64,000 nt of DNA from Limnoperna fortunei (GCA_944474755.1 OX104119.1:45223927-45287926); one strand, 5' to 3'; positions 11,044-23,589 are shown, counted from the first letter of the stretch. A program made the numbers and translations. Notes: generated by a model not told the origin, from the letters alone.

Positions 11044-11340
11044 CTGCTTTAACAAATAAATTGAATTTGCCTTCAGTTCCTATTGAAATTGTGTAGTTCT
11101 TTCCAACATCACCTTTTTGTAAACTGCACATTTTGACATCAATAGTATTGTTAAGAATTATCAAAGAAAATTTTCCATCAGTCGTGTTAGTACTGAGGTT
11201 GCTGTATATATGTGTTTGACAGGTATTATAATCACAGCTTTCAAGAAGAATGTTTGAATCTCTGTGAAGATTACTAAGTTTAGTAATATCAATGGTGAAC
11301 ACAATGCATTCTCCTTGATAGTGTGGAACTAAGTTGATGT
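11044..11340 (-). CDS. Ig-like domain exon, unit B (host gene)
   Basis: This minus-strand exon has acceptor TTTTTTATTTACAG (ending 11341) and donor GTTAGTAG, 297 bp and phase 1-1. It encodes 99 residues with GECIVFTID near the start, an ESCDYNTC segment, STNTTDGKFSLII, KMCSLQ and GDVGKNYTISIGTEGKF before the final strand. Several N-x-S/T sequons suggest an extracellular protein. The copy at 23645-23941 differs by only a couple of residues, so B and C are the younger pair, while A is more diverged. An Ig-like or other beta-sandwich fold is inferred from spacing; I cannot assign the gene. Confidence 0.7.
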
Positions 11341-11454
11341 CTGTAAATAAAAAAGTATCTTTGTCATATGGTAATGTTATGCTACAAAAGATTAGTTTAA
11401 CTAACAAATGCTAAATAATCCTTTAAAAAAGCTAAAACAATTTCATGTGACATG

Positions 11455-12180
11455 TTTTTTTTATATTGCCCACTATATACCGTGGTCGTGGTTTTTTCAT
11501 TCAGATATTCACCATATGCCACGGTGGTATTCTGCAGTACATCGTGTTCTGTCCACTACATATCGTGACCGTCAACACGGTTGATTTTCAATTTCCTTTC
11601 ATGCTTACACAATGAAAAAATTAAAATGTTGAGATTTAATTTAGAGATTTGTGTTAAAATATGCCGTTTTAATACGTTTGTTTGAAAACGAAATTAATCT
11701 GTGTTCTTGCTGATCTTTTCAGAATACGAGAATACCTTATAGTTTATTGTCACTGATTTAGATTGACAATTATTCCCTTAAAGTGTTCAAAAAGGTTAGA
11801 ACACCGCATTTTGCCCTTAAAATTGTCAAAATATTTACATCTTTGCAAAAAATCCCTGCCAGCGCCTCTGATTAATGTTTCAACCATGTGAACTTTTACC
11901 GTATGTAAATTGTGTCACACCTTAAATCGATCGATGACCTTAGTATTGTCCAGTCATCATTTAATCAAGCATATGCTCTCAAACAGTTCAATAAACTTGT
12001 CTTTTGTATAATATTATAATTAACAGGTGAACAAGCGGCTTCACAGATTTTTAACGGTAAAATAGACGTTACACAATAAATACGAGACTTATAAAGAAAT
12101 ACACAATAAATGCGAGACGTAAAGAAATTCGTTTTAAAAACTTTAAAATCAATACGACTTACAATGCTACATTTAGAATT
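11455..12180 (-). repeat. Inverted third copy of part of the duplication unit
   Basis: Reverse complemented, this aligns with 530-1340 and 7850-9420. It lacks the 888-1158 MITE and the 7964-8946 transposon, and has a single TGTGAA at 12040-12045, so it preserves an apparently pre-insertion state. It is more diverged than A is from B. Confidence 0.7.
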
Positions 12181-13385
12181 TTTAAATTTTCGAAATCATC
12201 ACTTAATAATATGGAGTAGGCATTGCCAAAATGCGAGCACAGACAATATAGTCCTTTCTTATCAATATATAATGTGCATTTCATAATTGACGTTATTTTC
12301 TATCACCCTAAAAGAGCCTCTAAATTCCAGTAGTCACGTGACGTCTTTCTTTTGTAACGGTGACGTCACATGAAGTGTAATTTGATTGTCAGTTTTTAAA
12401 GATCGATTTAGAGATTGCAAAAAATAGTATGAAATGTTTGTTGTTAATTTTAAATATAACATTTATTTTTTATCGATGTCAACTGTATTTTCAAGTCTTT
12501 CTTAAAATTATTTTTAGTACTTTTCTTCATTCACTTTGTTCCAGTTTTTTGACGATATCAACTTCCGGACGAAAGAAATCAATATCAGCATTAAGCAGAT
12601 TTTGATCACGTGGTTTCATTTTGATCACATGACACGTAATTGCCATAGAGCTCACCGCTGCTCGCTGTGAGCACAGCTCGCTATTAATGTCGCAGAATAT
12701 ATAGTTCCACGAATGATTTTTTACGTATTCGTATTGGGTGTTGAACCACGTGTGTTGAAAAAATACAATCGTGGTATAGAATCAACCTTAATAGTCGTTT
12801 CAATTTTAAAAGCCTGACACATCAATAACTTTTGTTGTAGAAAACACTTTAGTAGCATCCTTATAATTTCTATTATATTACGACAAGACCTTACGTCCGC
12901 AAACAGACATTCGTATCGGCGCGCAAAAAAAAACAAACCAACAAAAAAAATTATAAAAAAAAACAAAACAAAAACAAAACAAAACAAAACAAACAAACAT
13001 GCTGTTGTGTAAATTCGGGCAATTATTTTATATTTATATGAGTGTGGACAAATCAGTTCATTCGTCTTCAAAAATAATTTTATCCCGATTTGTTTAACAG
13101 ACATAAGTAACTATGCATATTTTATTGTTTGATCAATGTACAACAAAATATCAACAATTAGTATTTGTATTTAGAGAACTTAGTCAAGTCTTAAAGGAGT
13201 CTGATCTCGAGAACATTCATCCCAATGAATACTATGTCATTCAAAAACAACGAAACTGCAAGTTAATTTTAACTGGAACTTTATACATATAACACGTCTG
13301 CGCATGTCCATTTGAAAAATTGTCAGTTTAGCTTAGTGTATAACTAGCTCAGAAGCACATCACTACTTTTTTAATATAAACCTGT
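12181..13385. other. Non-coding stretch, possible regulatory motifs
   Basis: I see no credible gene here. Noteworthy are a perfect CRE palindrome TGACGTCA at 12361-12368, a second GTGACGTC at about 12338, several CACGTG or CACATG boxes (12335-12760) and an A/C-rich simple repeat at 12925-13000. A CRE plus E-boxes could mark a promoter, but no adjacent first exon is convincing. Confidence 0.25.
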
Positions 13386-13387
13386 TA

Positions 13388-13913
13388 CAGTGAACCCTCG
13401 TTACACATTCGATTTAACGGAATATTCGACATCCGACAACTGTTGCTATTGCGTAATTAACCTTGCGTGACATTTCCGTTAAAAAACTAATCGATAAAAG
13501 GGATATGGCTTCATTAAAAAGGTGTCAAAGGCTATTTAATATTTAAATCTTCAAATATTTCAGAAAATTATTGGCTTAATTACAAGAGTGTTAAGATTGA
13601 AGCGGCACATCAGAAATAGGACAATTACCGAAAATCAGTCTGATGTAAATAATCATAACTTACAATTAAATTTGTTTAAAAAAAAGAGAAAAAAAAAGGT
13701 TTTTAATTAAATATCGGCAAGAAAACAAGCATTTTATAATTTTTTTGTTATTAAGCTTGGATATTGAGCAGACTTGAACGATTTTCAATAGACGCAAATA
13801 AAAAAGGGAGATAATCAAAGTACAAAAATACAAAAATTCATTATAACAGCAAATTCAGTTTAACGTCAATAATGACCGGAAACTAACATGGTCGTTGTAA
13901 AGAGGGTTGACTG
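13388..13913. mobile_element. Pogo/Tigger-like MITE
   Basis: This 526-bp element has near-identical ends: CAGTGAACCCTCGTTACA on the left and CAGTCAACCCTCTTTACA on the right (reverse complement). TA is duplicated at 13386-13387 and 13914-13915. The CAGTSAACCCTCGTTA terminus and TA target are characteristic of pogo/Tigger (Tc1/mariner superfamily) elements. There is no transposase frame. Confidence 0.85.
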
Positions 13914-14267
13914 TATATTAATTGTTATAGTTTAAAACACCATTGTCCAAGGTAAATGTGTATTTAGAATTGTGTGTACGCAAGACTTCATTCAACCTTG
14001 TGAAACAGGTGCCTGTACCTTTTCGTAGTTAAACTATATTGTATGTGGCGATTCTCGTTTCACATATTTATTATCCTTGCTGCATGTTAACTTCATTGTA
14101 GTAATTTATTTGTTGTATCCCAGCATGTTAACGAATTTTATATAACGATACATGATGTAAACTTTTGTCTGCGTGTGTTAAAACATCTCTGGTTTTAAAT
14201 ACCAAATAAAGAAAAAGATCGCTGCTCAACTGCGTGTTATCTATCAAAAATAGGGCATCTAATGGGA

Positions 14268-14664
14268 CATTAAATGATACCCCGCCACGATATTCATCAA
14301 TAGTTAAATATATTTGTATATACTAGTATACTATACTGTATATACTATACATCCACTATATACTAGTATATAGAGACAGAAAGAAACGAGTTATCTTTCT
14401 TAGACCAGAAAATTTCATTATTGTCAAATTTAGAAAATTTATAAAGTGGCAAATCTTCAATAAGATATTTCCGATCATCCTGAAAATTGAACTTGACCTG
14501 TATTTTATTGTACTGAACAGCTGTGCAAAATATCATTCAAATCCCTTAAGGCGTTTTCAAGTTATCATCTGGAAACCTTCGGGGGACGGACGGTCGGACA
14601 GACACCGAACGAAACTGAGGGTATAATAGAATACCTCGCCACTTCGTGTGGCGGGGTATAAAAA
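14268..14664 (+). mobile_element. Helitron-like element family F6, short copy
   Basis: It starts near GATACCCCGCCACGATATTC and ends in hairpin 14631-14659 (ATACC...GCCAC-TTC-GTGTGGC...GGTAT) followed by AAAAA. Between lies about one core unit (landmark GTACTGAACAGCTGTGCAAA, shared with 27415-28390) and a GGGGGACGGACGGTCGGACAG tract just before the hairpin. A palindromic ATACTAGTATA-rich patch (14310-14370) is internal. Confidence 0.65.
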
Positions 14665-15344
14665 GGATTTATAATTGATTAAAAAGAGTTTACGTACAAA
14701 TTCAGGACAATTCGTTATACATTGTAATACACTAAAAACGTAATGTGACAATTCAAATCCGGGTAATTTACCGAACTAGTTTAGTGTGATATTTAATGCA
14801 TAACACATGCATCCGGTTGAACAAATATTCGATCTTCAAGTCTACCGGCACATTAAATCATTATTGATCATCAAGAAATAAAATGTATGTGCAAACTATT
14901 CATAAGCACTGCTTAAAAATGTTCTCTTATAAAAAAACACGTTGTTCCCTCTGTATGCATGTCTCTCTACCACACTATGAATCTCCATTCAGAGGTCATA
15001 AGTATTATGACAACCATATAATATAGCTGGCTTTTGTGTTTTGGTCCAAAGTGTACCTACATGTACTACGTACAAATACTCACAAAAGAATTAAAACAGT
15101 TGAAAGAAAAGAAATTATCAGTATATTGAGATGTCAGTGTCATGACTTATACACTGTAGATGGATTACAGGACCTTAAGAAATAGTATCTTTTCAAAATC
15201 AATCATCCATTGCACTTCCGAGTGCTATACATGAACCTATATTTTATACATGTTGAATGGACGGATAGGAAGAAATTGAGATTCTTCAGTTGCTTTTATT
15301 TTATATTACAAATATCATCTGCATCAACTGACTTTAAAATTAAC

Positions 15345-16789
15345 CAGAGGCTCTTAAGAGCCTGTATCGCTCACCTGATTTTATAGGCAATGAAGGTGGC
15401 ATTTCCCTGATGTTAAAGTAAGTCCTGTAATTTTCAATAAACTTTAAATAGGACCATCCAAACAATATTACTAGAAAGCTTTGTTTCATTGGTTAACCGG
15501 TTGTATATACATGTAGAAGATTTTTTTTATTTGCCCATAGGGTCCTATGATAAATTAAGTCCTGCGGCGGTGGTGGCCATTTTGAATTTTCAATTGCCAT
15601 AAAAAACATAAACTTTATAGAGGACCATCCAAACAATATTGCTAGTAAGTTTTTGTTTCCATTGATTAACCGGTTTCAGAGAAGAAGGCTTTTGAAACTT
15701 TTTCCCATAGGGTCCTATGTTAAACTAAGTCCTGCTGTAGCGGCCATTTTGAATTTCCAATTGCCATAAAAAACATAAACTTTATAGAGGACCATCCAAA
15801 CAATATTGCTGGTAAGTTTTTGTTTCCATTGATTAACCGGTTTCAGAGAAGAAGCCTTTAAAAACTTTTCCCCATAGGGTCCTATGTTAAACTAAGTCCT
15901 GCGGTAGCGGCCATTTTGAATTTCCAATTGCCATAAAAAACATAAACTTTATAGAGGACCATCCAAACAATATTGTTAGTAAGTTTTGTTTTGATTGGTT
16001 AAACGGTTTCAGAGAAGAAGCCCTTTTAAACTTTTTTCTCATAGGGTCGAATGTTAAACCAAGTCCTGCGGTGGCGGCCATTTTGAATTTCCGATTGGGA
16101 TAAAAAACATTAACTTTATAGAGGACCATCCAAACAATATTGCTAGTAAGTTTTGTTTCCATTGGTTGACCGGTTTCAGAAAAGAAGCCTTTCAAACTTT
16201 TTCCCATAGGGTCCAACGTTAAATTAAGTCCTGCGGTGGCAGCCATTTTGAATTTCCAATTGCCATAAAAAATACAAACTTTATAGAGGACCATCCAAAC
16301 AATATTGCTAGTACATTTTTGTTTCCATTGATTAACCGGTTTCAGAGAAGAAGCCTTTTAAAACTTTTTCCCATAGGGTTCTATGTTAAACTAAGTCCTG
16401 CGGTGGCGGCCATTTTGAATTTCCAATTCCCATCAAAAACACAAACTTTATAGAGGACCATCCACACAATATTGCTAGTAAGTTTTTTTTTAATTGCTTA
16501 AACGGTTTCAGAGAAGAAGCCCTTTTTAACTTTTTTCCCATAGGGTCCTATGTTAAACTAAGTCTTGAGGTGGCGGCCATATTGGTTTACCAATCAAAAT
16601 AAAAAACACAAACTTTGTAAAGGTCCATCCAATGAACATTATGGCCAAGTTTGGTTTCAATTGGCCAAGTGGTTTCAGAAAAGAAGATTAAAATGTAAAA
16701 AGTTTACAGACGCCGACGACAACAACGACGACGACGACAGACGCAAAGTGATAACAATAGCTCACATGACCCTTTGGGTCAGGTGAGCT
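15345..16789 (+). mobile_element. Helitron-like element family F1, copy 1
   Basis: It begins with the palindromic GAGGCTCTTAAGAGCCT followed by GTATCGCTCACCTG, then about seven tandem units of about 167 bp (landmark 'CATAGGGTCCTATGTTAAAC'). A GACGACGACG tract (16705-16740) and the terminal hairpin 16759-16789 (AGCTCAC...GTGAGCT around GACCC-TTT-GGGTC) follow, then AAAAA. Long frames across the array are satellite translation. Structure matches pearl/HINE-type non-autonomous elements. Confidence 0.8.
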
Positions 16790-16803
16790 AAAAATTGAAG
16801 AAT

Positions 16804-17555
16804 GTGTCCATGGGACACGGATGCCCCCGCTAAAGTAAGTCCCAAACAGGAAGTAGTTGTCCAACACTGTCTGAAAGTCGCTTAGGACGTACAACTTGTG
16901 ATACTGAACCACCCTGCCAAATTTCAAATTGTTCCAATGTACGGTTTCTGAGAAAAGCTTGACGGAAATTTTCATACTGGTGTTAACACATTTTCATATC
17001 GGCCCAGTTGAAAACAGGAACTAGTTGTCCGACAGGTCTGAAAGTTGCTTAGGACGTACAACTTGTGATACTGAACCACCCTGCCAAATTTCAAATTCTT
17101 CTTGTGTACGGTTTCTGAGAAAAGCTTGACGGAAATTTTCATACTTGTGTTAACACATTTTCATATCGGCCCAGTCCCAAACAGGAAGTAGTTGTCCGAC
17201 AGGTCTGAAAGTCGCTTAGGACATACAACTTGTGATACTGAACAACCCTGCCAAATTTCAAATTGTTCTCATGTACGGTTTCTGAGAAAAGCTTGATGGA
17301 AATTTGTACATACAGACGGACGTATTTACGTACAAATGAAGTCCCAAACAGGAAGTAGTTGTCCGACAGGTCTGAAATTCGCTTAGGACGTACAACTTGT
17401 GATACTGAACCACTCTGCCAAATTTAAAATTGTTCTCATGTACGGTTTCTGAGAAAAGCTTGACAGAAATTTGTTCGGACGGATGTACGACAGACGGACA
17501 GACGGACGGACATGAGTAAAACTTAATGCCCCCCGACATGTCGTCGCGGGGGCAT
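16804..17555 (+). mobile_element. Helitron-like element family F2
   Basis: It starts with the palindrome GTGTCCATGGGACAC and GGATGCCCCCGC. It contains about four units of about 170 bp (landmark CAGGAAGTAGTTGTCC), then a GACAGACGGACAGACGGACG tract and terminal hairpin 17526-17555 (ATGCCCCC / GGGGGCAT), followed by AAAAA. It abuts family F1 copy 1 with only about 14 bp between. Confidence 0.75.
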
Positions 17556-17984
17556 AAAAAAATATCCTGAAAACAAAAACTGTCCTATGATAGTTTTTTG
17601 ACAAACAATTTTATAAATGCAGTGTACATCTGAACTAAAGACCTTGCAATAAATGAAAGTGGAATGCCTTCTTAATGCAGCTGCAAAGAATGCAACATAT
17701 GTTTCATCTGATTCTAATGTCGGTATGCAGTCTGATGATGATAAATGAGAATACAACTAGTTTGGCTATCAAGATGAAGAAAACAAATCTTCAATATTAC
17801 TTGATGATCAATAATAAAATATTTAATTACTTGTATGGATTGCATTTTGTTTAATTGTATTCAGAAAATTATTTCAGTATGAAACCGTAGAGCAATTATT
17901 GGTACCAAGCAAAAAATTTCATCAAATACATGTACATGTATATGATTATCAACTACCATACCAAATTTACTTGTAGAAATAAGT

Positions 17985-18245
17985 TTGTTTATTTGAATGG
18001 TATTTAATGCTACTTTCAGCAATTTTTCAGTAATATAGTCACATCCAGTTTTATTGGTAGAGCAATCTGAAGTAATATGGTGAAAACACTGACCTTCTGT
18101 AGGAAGATTAGCAATCCTTGTAAATCGAGATTGGATTTGAGCACACCCTGCTCATTATTATATAATGAGACTCGAACCCGCAACCCCAGTGTTAACCGTC
18201 ATGTTAACTGGGATTTAACGTCAGTTTTCAACAAATTTTCAATGA
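17985..18245 (-). mobile_element. Degraded V-SINE copy (RUDI-like)
   Basis: It retains the 3'-tail signature (on plus, TTAATGCTACTTTCAGCAATTTTTCAG), the body and a tRNA-like head with a box B remnant (ACTCGAACCCGCAA on plus, near 18171). It is much more diverged than 40209-40474, so it is an old copy. A second remnant of the same family is at 18440-18600. Confidence 0.55.
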
Positions 18246-18439
18246 TATCACTTTCCAGTTTTTATTGTCTTGCCTGTGGGGACTGGAGTCGAAACATATA
18301 GGAATCTGACGACTACATAAACACTATATATGTTTTATATCTGTGTCAGCTTAAGCCTTAGGTAAATCAAGTTTGGTCCAGTGGAAGCTTATGATGAGTA
18401 CTTGTCAGTCCTAAGACATCAATTAAGTAACCATGACAA

Positions 18440-18600
18440 TAATTGGTATAAAGGTAGGGAAACTAGAAATCCTTGTCAGTTAAGATTGGAGTTGAGCAAA
18501 CCCTCCTGCAGTGAAACTCAAACCTAGAACCTCAGTATTGACAGGCAATTGATCAATAGTAAGATGACCATGTTAATCACTCAGCCATAAAGGGCTCTGA
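18440..18600 (-). mobile_element. V-SINE remnant (tRNA-proximal part)
   Basis: It matches the tRNA head and adjoining body of 40209-40474 (AATCCTTGTCA-TTAAGATTGGAG, then an eroded box B and box A region ending ACTCAGCCA). The V-domain and tail are not visible here. Confidence 0.5.
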
Positions 18601-19074
18601 AATCCAAGAAGACCAAGACCCCTAAAAAAAGAAATGCACATAACAAAGTGCTCCAGACCAGTAGGAGGAATTGCACTTATGTACACTACTTTAAACTAAT
18701 ACCACTTGAAATTCATTACTTCTGTCAAGTCAGGCTCTAATTACATACACCTGAATACAATTTAAAAATGAGAAAATGTGTATCGATGACATTGAAATCT
18801 GGCTAAACACATGAATATTACAACTTTAGTTTACCTTAAAGGAGAATTAAGAATCCTTCCACCTTTGCCTGCTTAGTTAAGGTAGTCATTCTGAATTGGT
18901 CTTTTTAGGATATAATTCATTTTGTGGACATTTGTAACAAAAAATATGAAAAAGGTTTGAGGTTTTCTCTAGGTACTTTGGTTCCTCATAATAAAAACTG
19001 AAGGTCGTGAATTTTGATGAAAGTAGCAATCTGGAACACTAATTTTGTCAAATGGGAAATTAACCAGAGGCTCT

Positions 19075-20490
19075 TAAGAGCCTGTATCGCTCACCTGATT
19101 TTATAGGCAATGAAGATGGCATTTCCCTGATGTTAAACTAAGTCCTGTAATTTTCAATAAACTTTAAATAGGACCATCCAAACAATATTACTAGAAAGCT
19201 TTGTTTCATTGGTTAACCGGTTGTATAGAGAAGATTTTTTTTATTTGCCCATAGGGTCCTATGTTAAACTAAGTCCTGCGCCGTGGTGGCCATTTTGAAT
19301 TTCCAATTGCCATAAAAAACATAAACTTTATAAAGGACCATCCAAACAATATTGCTAGTAAGTTTTTGTTTCCATTGATTAACCTGTTTCAGAGAAGAAG
19401 CCTTTAAAAACTTTTTCCCATAGGGTCCTATGTTAAACTAAGTCCTGCGGTAGCGGCCATTTTGAATTTCCAATTGCCATAAAAAACATAAACTTTATAG
19501 AGGACCATCCAAACAATATTGCTAGTAAGTTTTTGTTTCCATTGATTAACCGGTTTCAGAGAAGCAGCCTTTAAAAACTTTTTCCCATAGGGTCCTATGT
19601 TAAACTAAGTACTGCGGTAGCGGCCATTTTGAATTTCCAATTGCCATAAAAAACATAAACTTTATAGAGGACCATCCAAACAATATTGCTAGAAAGTTTT
19701 GTTTTGATTGGTTAAACGGTTTCAGAGAAGAAGCCCTTTTAAACTTTTTTCTCATAGGGTCGAATGTTAAACCAAGTCCTGCGGTGGCGGCCATTTTGAA
19801 TTTCCGATTGGGATAAAAAACATTAACTTTATAGAGGACCATCCAAACAATATTGCTAGTAAGTTTTGTTTCCATTGGTTGACTGGTTTCAGAAAAGAAG
19901 CCTTTCAAACTTTTTCCCATAGGGTCCTATGTTAAATTAAGTCCTGCGGTGGCAGCCATTTTGAATTTCCAATTGCCATAAAAAACACAAACTTTATAGA
20001 GGACCATCCAAACAATATTGCTAGTAAGTTTTTGTTTCCATTGATTAACCGGTTTCAGAGAAGAAGCCTTTTAAAACTTTTTCCCATAGGGTTCTATGTT
20101 AAACTAAGTCCTGCGGTGGCGGCCATTTTGAATTTCCAATTCCCATCAAAAACACAAACTTTATAGAGGACCATCCAAACAATATTGCTAGTAAGTTTTG
20201 TTTTGATTGGTTAAACGGTTTCAGAGAAGAAGCCCTTTTTAACTTTTTTCCCATAGGGTCCTATGTTAAACTAAGTCTTGAGGTGGCGGCCATATTGGTT
20301 TACCAATCAAAATAAAAAACACAAACTTTGTAAAGGTCCATCCAATGAACATTATGGCCAAGTTTGGTTTCAATTGGCCAAGTGGTTTCAGAGAAGAAGA
20401 TTAAAATTTAAAAAGTTTACAGACGCCGACGACGCCGACGGACGCAAAGTGATAACAATAGCTCACATGACCCTTTGGGTCAGGTGAGCT
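19075..20490 (+). mobile_element. Helitron-like element family F1, copy 2
   Basis: It has the same ends and about the same seven units, in the same order, as 15345-16789, including the odd last unit that begins AAGTCTTGAGG. The pre-formed array was therefore copied whole rather than expanded independently. Hairpin 20460-20490. Its GACGCCGACGACGCCGACG tract is shorter than in copy 1. Flanking sequence differs from copy 1 outside a shared AAATTAAC. Confidence 0.8.
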
Positions 20491-20499
20491 AAAAAGGAT

Positions 20500-21480
20500 A
20501 TGCCGAAAGTTTTACTATAGAAAGTGAGTACGCCACATAGTTCAGTGGAAGAAATTTCAGTAACTGAAGCAATTTCAAATATGAACACGAAGTTTAGGTA
20601 AGGTGTTATGTTTATTCTGTCATAATTGTAAATTAACAATTAAAAAATGAATAATGTCTGGACTGATCTCTAAGGCAATGAATGGGTTCCTTTGGTTTAT
20701 GATGGTGTAACATTATACAAAGTAACAAGTCATATAAAGACACTGTCAAACAGATTTGGATCAAGCAATCATTACATTTTGATGACCAACTTGGTTTTCT
20801 TGTCACCACATTCGTTTCACTTTTTAGCCATGTCCTTCGTATTTTTTAAAAAATATCTTCATATGTGTGCGTGATATTTGCTGTTCCTGTATAAAATAAT
20901 ACGTATTTATCCAAGTATAAACTATAATCAAGGCCGATATAAACCGCATAATCCAAAAGCCTTTTTTTCCATCAATATCTTCATTGCTGACGGTTTCAAT
21001 TTAAACGGGAAGCTGTCAGTTAATTTTGTAACTGGAGGACATCTACCTTCAATTTTAATAATACAAAACATTTTAGCCCGATTACAGTGTGTAAAAATGC
21101 TTCCGAGTTCGTTCAATTTCACTTTCACCTGGTCCTGGTGTAACTTCGATTTGCACGAATGAAAATCCACAAATAACACACACATTGTGATTTTAGGATC
21201 GTATGTACAACTTTCGTGACGTTGTTTATTCAGTGGAATTTGCTTCAATTTTGTTTGTTTACATCTCGGTAACAATCTTGTTGACGTATTGTAATACATT
21301 TGGTACACTTTGGCGTCGAATGGAAAAAGCCGATTTGCCGATGTTCCGAATGTACTGTATATTCTAAGATTTTGAGATTCTGATTGGCTAAAGGAAAATC
21401 TATGCATATGACCCCTGACGTGACCTGTAATGGGATGTTGTTAGATCTCCACGCAGCGACCATAGCAAAAAAGGGGGGAG
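20500..21480. other. Unassigned stretch with one long minus-strand frame
   Basis: The minus strand has an open frame of 159 codons (21407 to 20928) in slightly GC-richer sequence. It contains CHSCKSK-like basic patches, matches no family I know, and overlaps a 94-codon frame on the other strand. A CCAAT-type ATTGGCT (about 21383) and GTGACGTC-like motif (about 21418) lie near its start. It could be a first exon or promoter region, but evidence is weak. Confidence 0.2.
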
Positions 21481-21484
21481 CAAG

Positions 21485-23589
21485 TGAAAGATTTAATTTT
21501 AATTAGATTGACAATTTCAAACTAATACAGTGAATTGTAGGTCTTGTATTGCTGATCATTTTTGCTATTTACAGTTTTACTCTAGCTGCTCTAGTTTTTA
21601 AGTTACAGGACAAATAGGGAAAATTTTGTAAAAAATTGTCATTTAAGGGCAATAATCCCTATAAGGAGTCATCTGACAATTTCAGACCAATTAAGTGAAT
21701 TGTAGGGCTTTTATTGCTGATCATTTTTGATACTGTGAAAGTACTTAAATTCGTGGGTATCAATTTTCGTGGTTTCGTGAAATTTTACATGTTCGTGGGT
21801 TCTTAAATTCGTGGACTGAAGGTTTCCGAAAATGCAAAAAGTGAGGTAGCGATCAAAATAAATTATTACAGCAGAATCATTTTCACTGTTGATAATAAAC
21901 ATCAACATATAAAGAAGACAAAACAGTTTCATTACATGATGTTGTTTACGCGCGTGGGGAAATCAATTGCTAATTAATAAACACGGTAATGTATTAATTA
22001 ATTGATTAATTGCAATAAAAACTACTTTGAGTCTATTTAATTCTCTAATTGTTATCTACAGAAGCATTCCTAGCCGAAGGGCATTTGTCACTTCATGTGT
22101 TGAGTAGCAATAAGTACAAAGGTGTAATTTAATGTCATATGTGCCACGATCGGTATTATCACAACATCCATTTGATATAGCGTGTCATTGATATGCACTA
22201 ATAAAGATAAAATATAGCTTATCTTTTAAATATTTTATTTGTTATTTTAATTTATGTTCAAAGGAGCAACCAAACTCATAATTCCGATAATAATTTGTTA
22301 CTTTTTAACATCGGAAATTAACACCTCATATATCCCACCTTGACCGGAAGTCGATGTTTCTTCGTACGCTTTACAATTAAATAATACCTACATTTAATGA
22401 AACACAATTCGAACATGAAACCTGTAACATAATCATTAAGATGGATTTTGAGCTGAACATTAGTAATGGATCGAACCACAAAATCTTATATTACATTTAC
22501 AATAAATGTCCGATCTCGGACATTTTCAGATCGTTGTTCCCAAGTTCCCATCCGTTAATGAAGTTTTATTCTTCGTTGGATTTTTAATTTCGTGGTCCGA
22601 GGCCTCCACGAAAACCACGAAAATTGATACCCCACGAATAAAAAGTATTTCACAGTATGTATGATTTCACTCTAGCTGTTATGGTTTTTAAGTTACAGGA
22701 CAAAAACAGAAAATTTCATAAAAAATTGCTATTTATGGGCAATAACTAATATAAGGAGTTGTCTGACAATTTCAGACCAATGAAGTGAATTGTAGGGCCT
22801 TCATTGCTGATCATTTGTGCAATTTATAGTTTCAATCTAGCTGCTATAGTTTTCCAGTTACAGGACAAAAACGGAAAATTTCATAAAAAATTGCCATTTA
22901 AGGGCAATAACTCCTATAAGGAGTCATCTGACAATTTCAGACAAATACAGTGAATTGTAGGGCTTGTATTGCTGATCATTTTTGCTATTACAGTTTTACT
23001 CTAGCTGTTATAGTTTTTAAGTTATGGGACAAATAGGGAAAATTTCATAAAAAATTGTCATTTAAGGGCAATAACTCATATAAGGAGTCATCTGACAGAT
23101 TCAGACCAATAAGTGAATTGTAGGGCTTTTATTGCTGAACATTTTTGCCATTTACAGTTTCACTCTACCTCTTATAGTTTTCAAGTTATAATACCAAAAA
23201 TTTTGTCAAAATCGTCAATAAACGGCAATAACTCATACAAGAAGCCAATACACAACTTCACACTAATATCAACTATTGTAGACCTTAATGTGCTGATCAA
23301 TTTGAAGTAACGGTTTTCTCTATAGCTATTATAATTTTTTAGATAATGATCAAAAACCTGTGTTGACACCATTTGTTCTATTTTTGTAACAGCGCCATCT
23401 TTGTCTGTTGATCAACACACTGGGTACAAACTTGAAACTAGGAACCCTAAGGATGATTGTGGCCAAGTTTGAAAAAAATTGGCTCAATGGTTTCAGAGGA
23501 GAAGATTTATGAAAAGTTTACGACGGACGACAGACGACTGACGCCAAGTGATAGCAAAAGCTCACATGGACCTTCGGTCCAGGTTAGCT
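21485..23589 (+). mobile_element. Helitron-like element family F3, copy 1 (5' end missing)
   Basis: Tandem units of about 165 bp (landmark GGGCAATAACTCCTATAAGG) are followed by a unique 3' part (23330-23520), the tract ACGACGGACGACAGACGAC and terminal hairpin 23559-23589 (AGCTCAC...GTTAGCT around GGACC-TTC-GGTCC), then A-run. The 5' GAGGCTC start seen in copy 2 is absent. The array is split by the element at 21733-22655. Its 3' end directly abuts duplicated host sequence carrying the third Ig-like exon. Confidence 0.8.
21733..22655. mobile_element. TA-flanked inverted-repeat transposon nested in F3
   Basis: This 923-bp element has ends CTGTGAAAGTACTTAAATTC and (reverse complement) CTGTGAAATACTTTTTATTC. 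Both continue into GTGGG(G)TATCAATTTTCGTGG, giving TIRs of about 45 bp. TA flanks it at 21731-21732 and 22656-22657, and excising it restores a normal F3 monomer. The TA target and long TIR fit a Tc1/mariner-like MITE. No transposase. Confidence 0.8.

Larger units (their letters stand above)
7848..11440 (+). repeat. Segmental duplication unit B
   Basis: This is the partner of unit A. It retains empty sites for unit A's private insertions (for example single ATTTAA at 10680-10685) and has its own insertion at 7964-8946. It carries apparently intact minus-strand linker, signal and Ig-like exons. Confidence 0.8.

Noticed and set aside
12721..13104. 127-codon minus frame with a Phe-rich hydrophobic stretch
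   Set aside because: The hydrophobic stretch is translation of an A-rich simple repeat (12925-13000).
15887..20487. Several frames of 70-135 codons in both F1 copies
   Set aside because: They repeat with the 167-bp monomer, overlap frames on the other strand and have no protein character; they are satellite translation.
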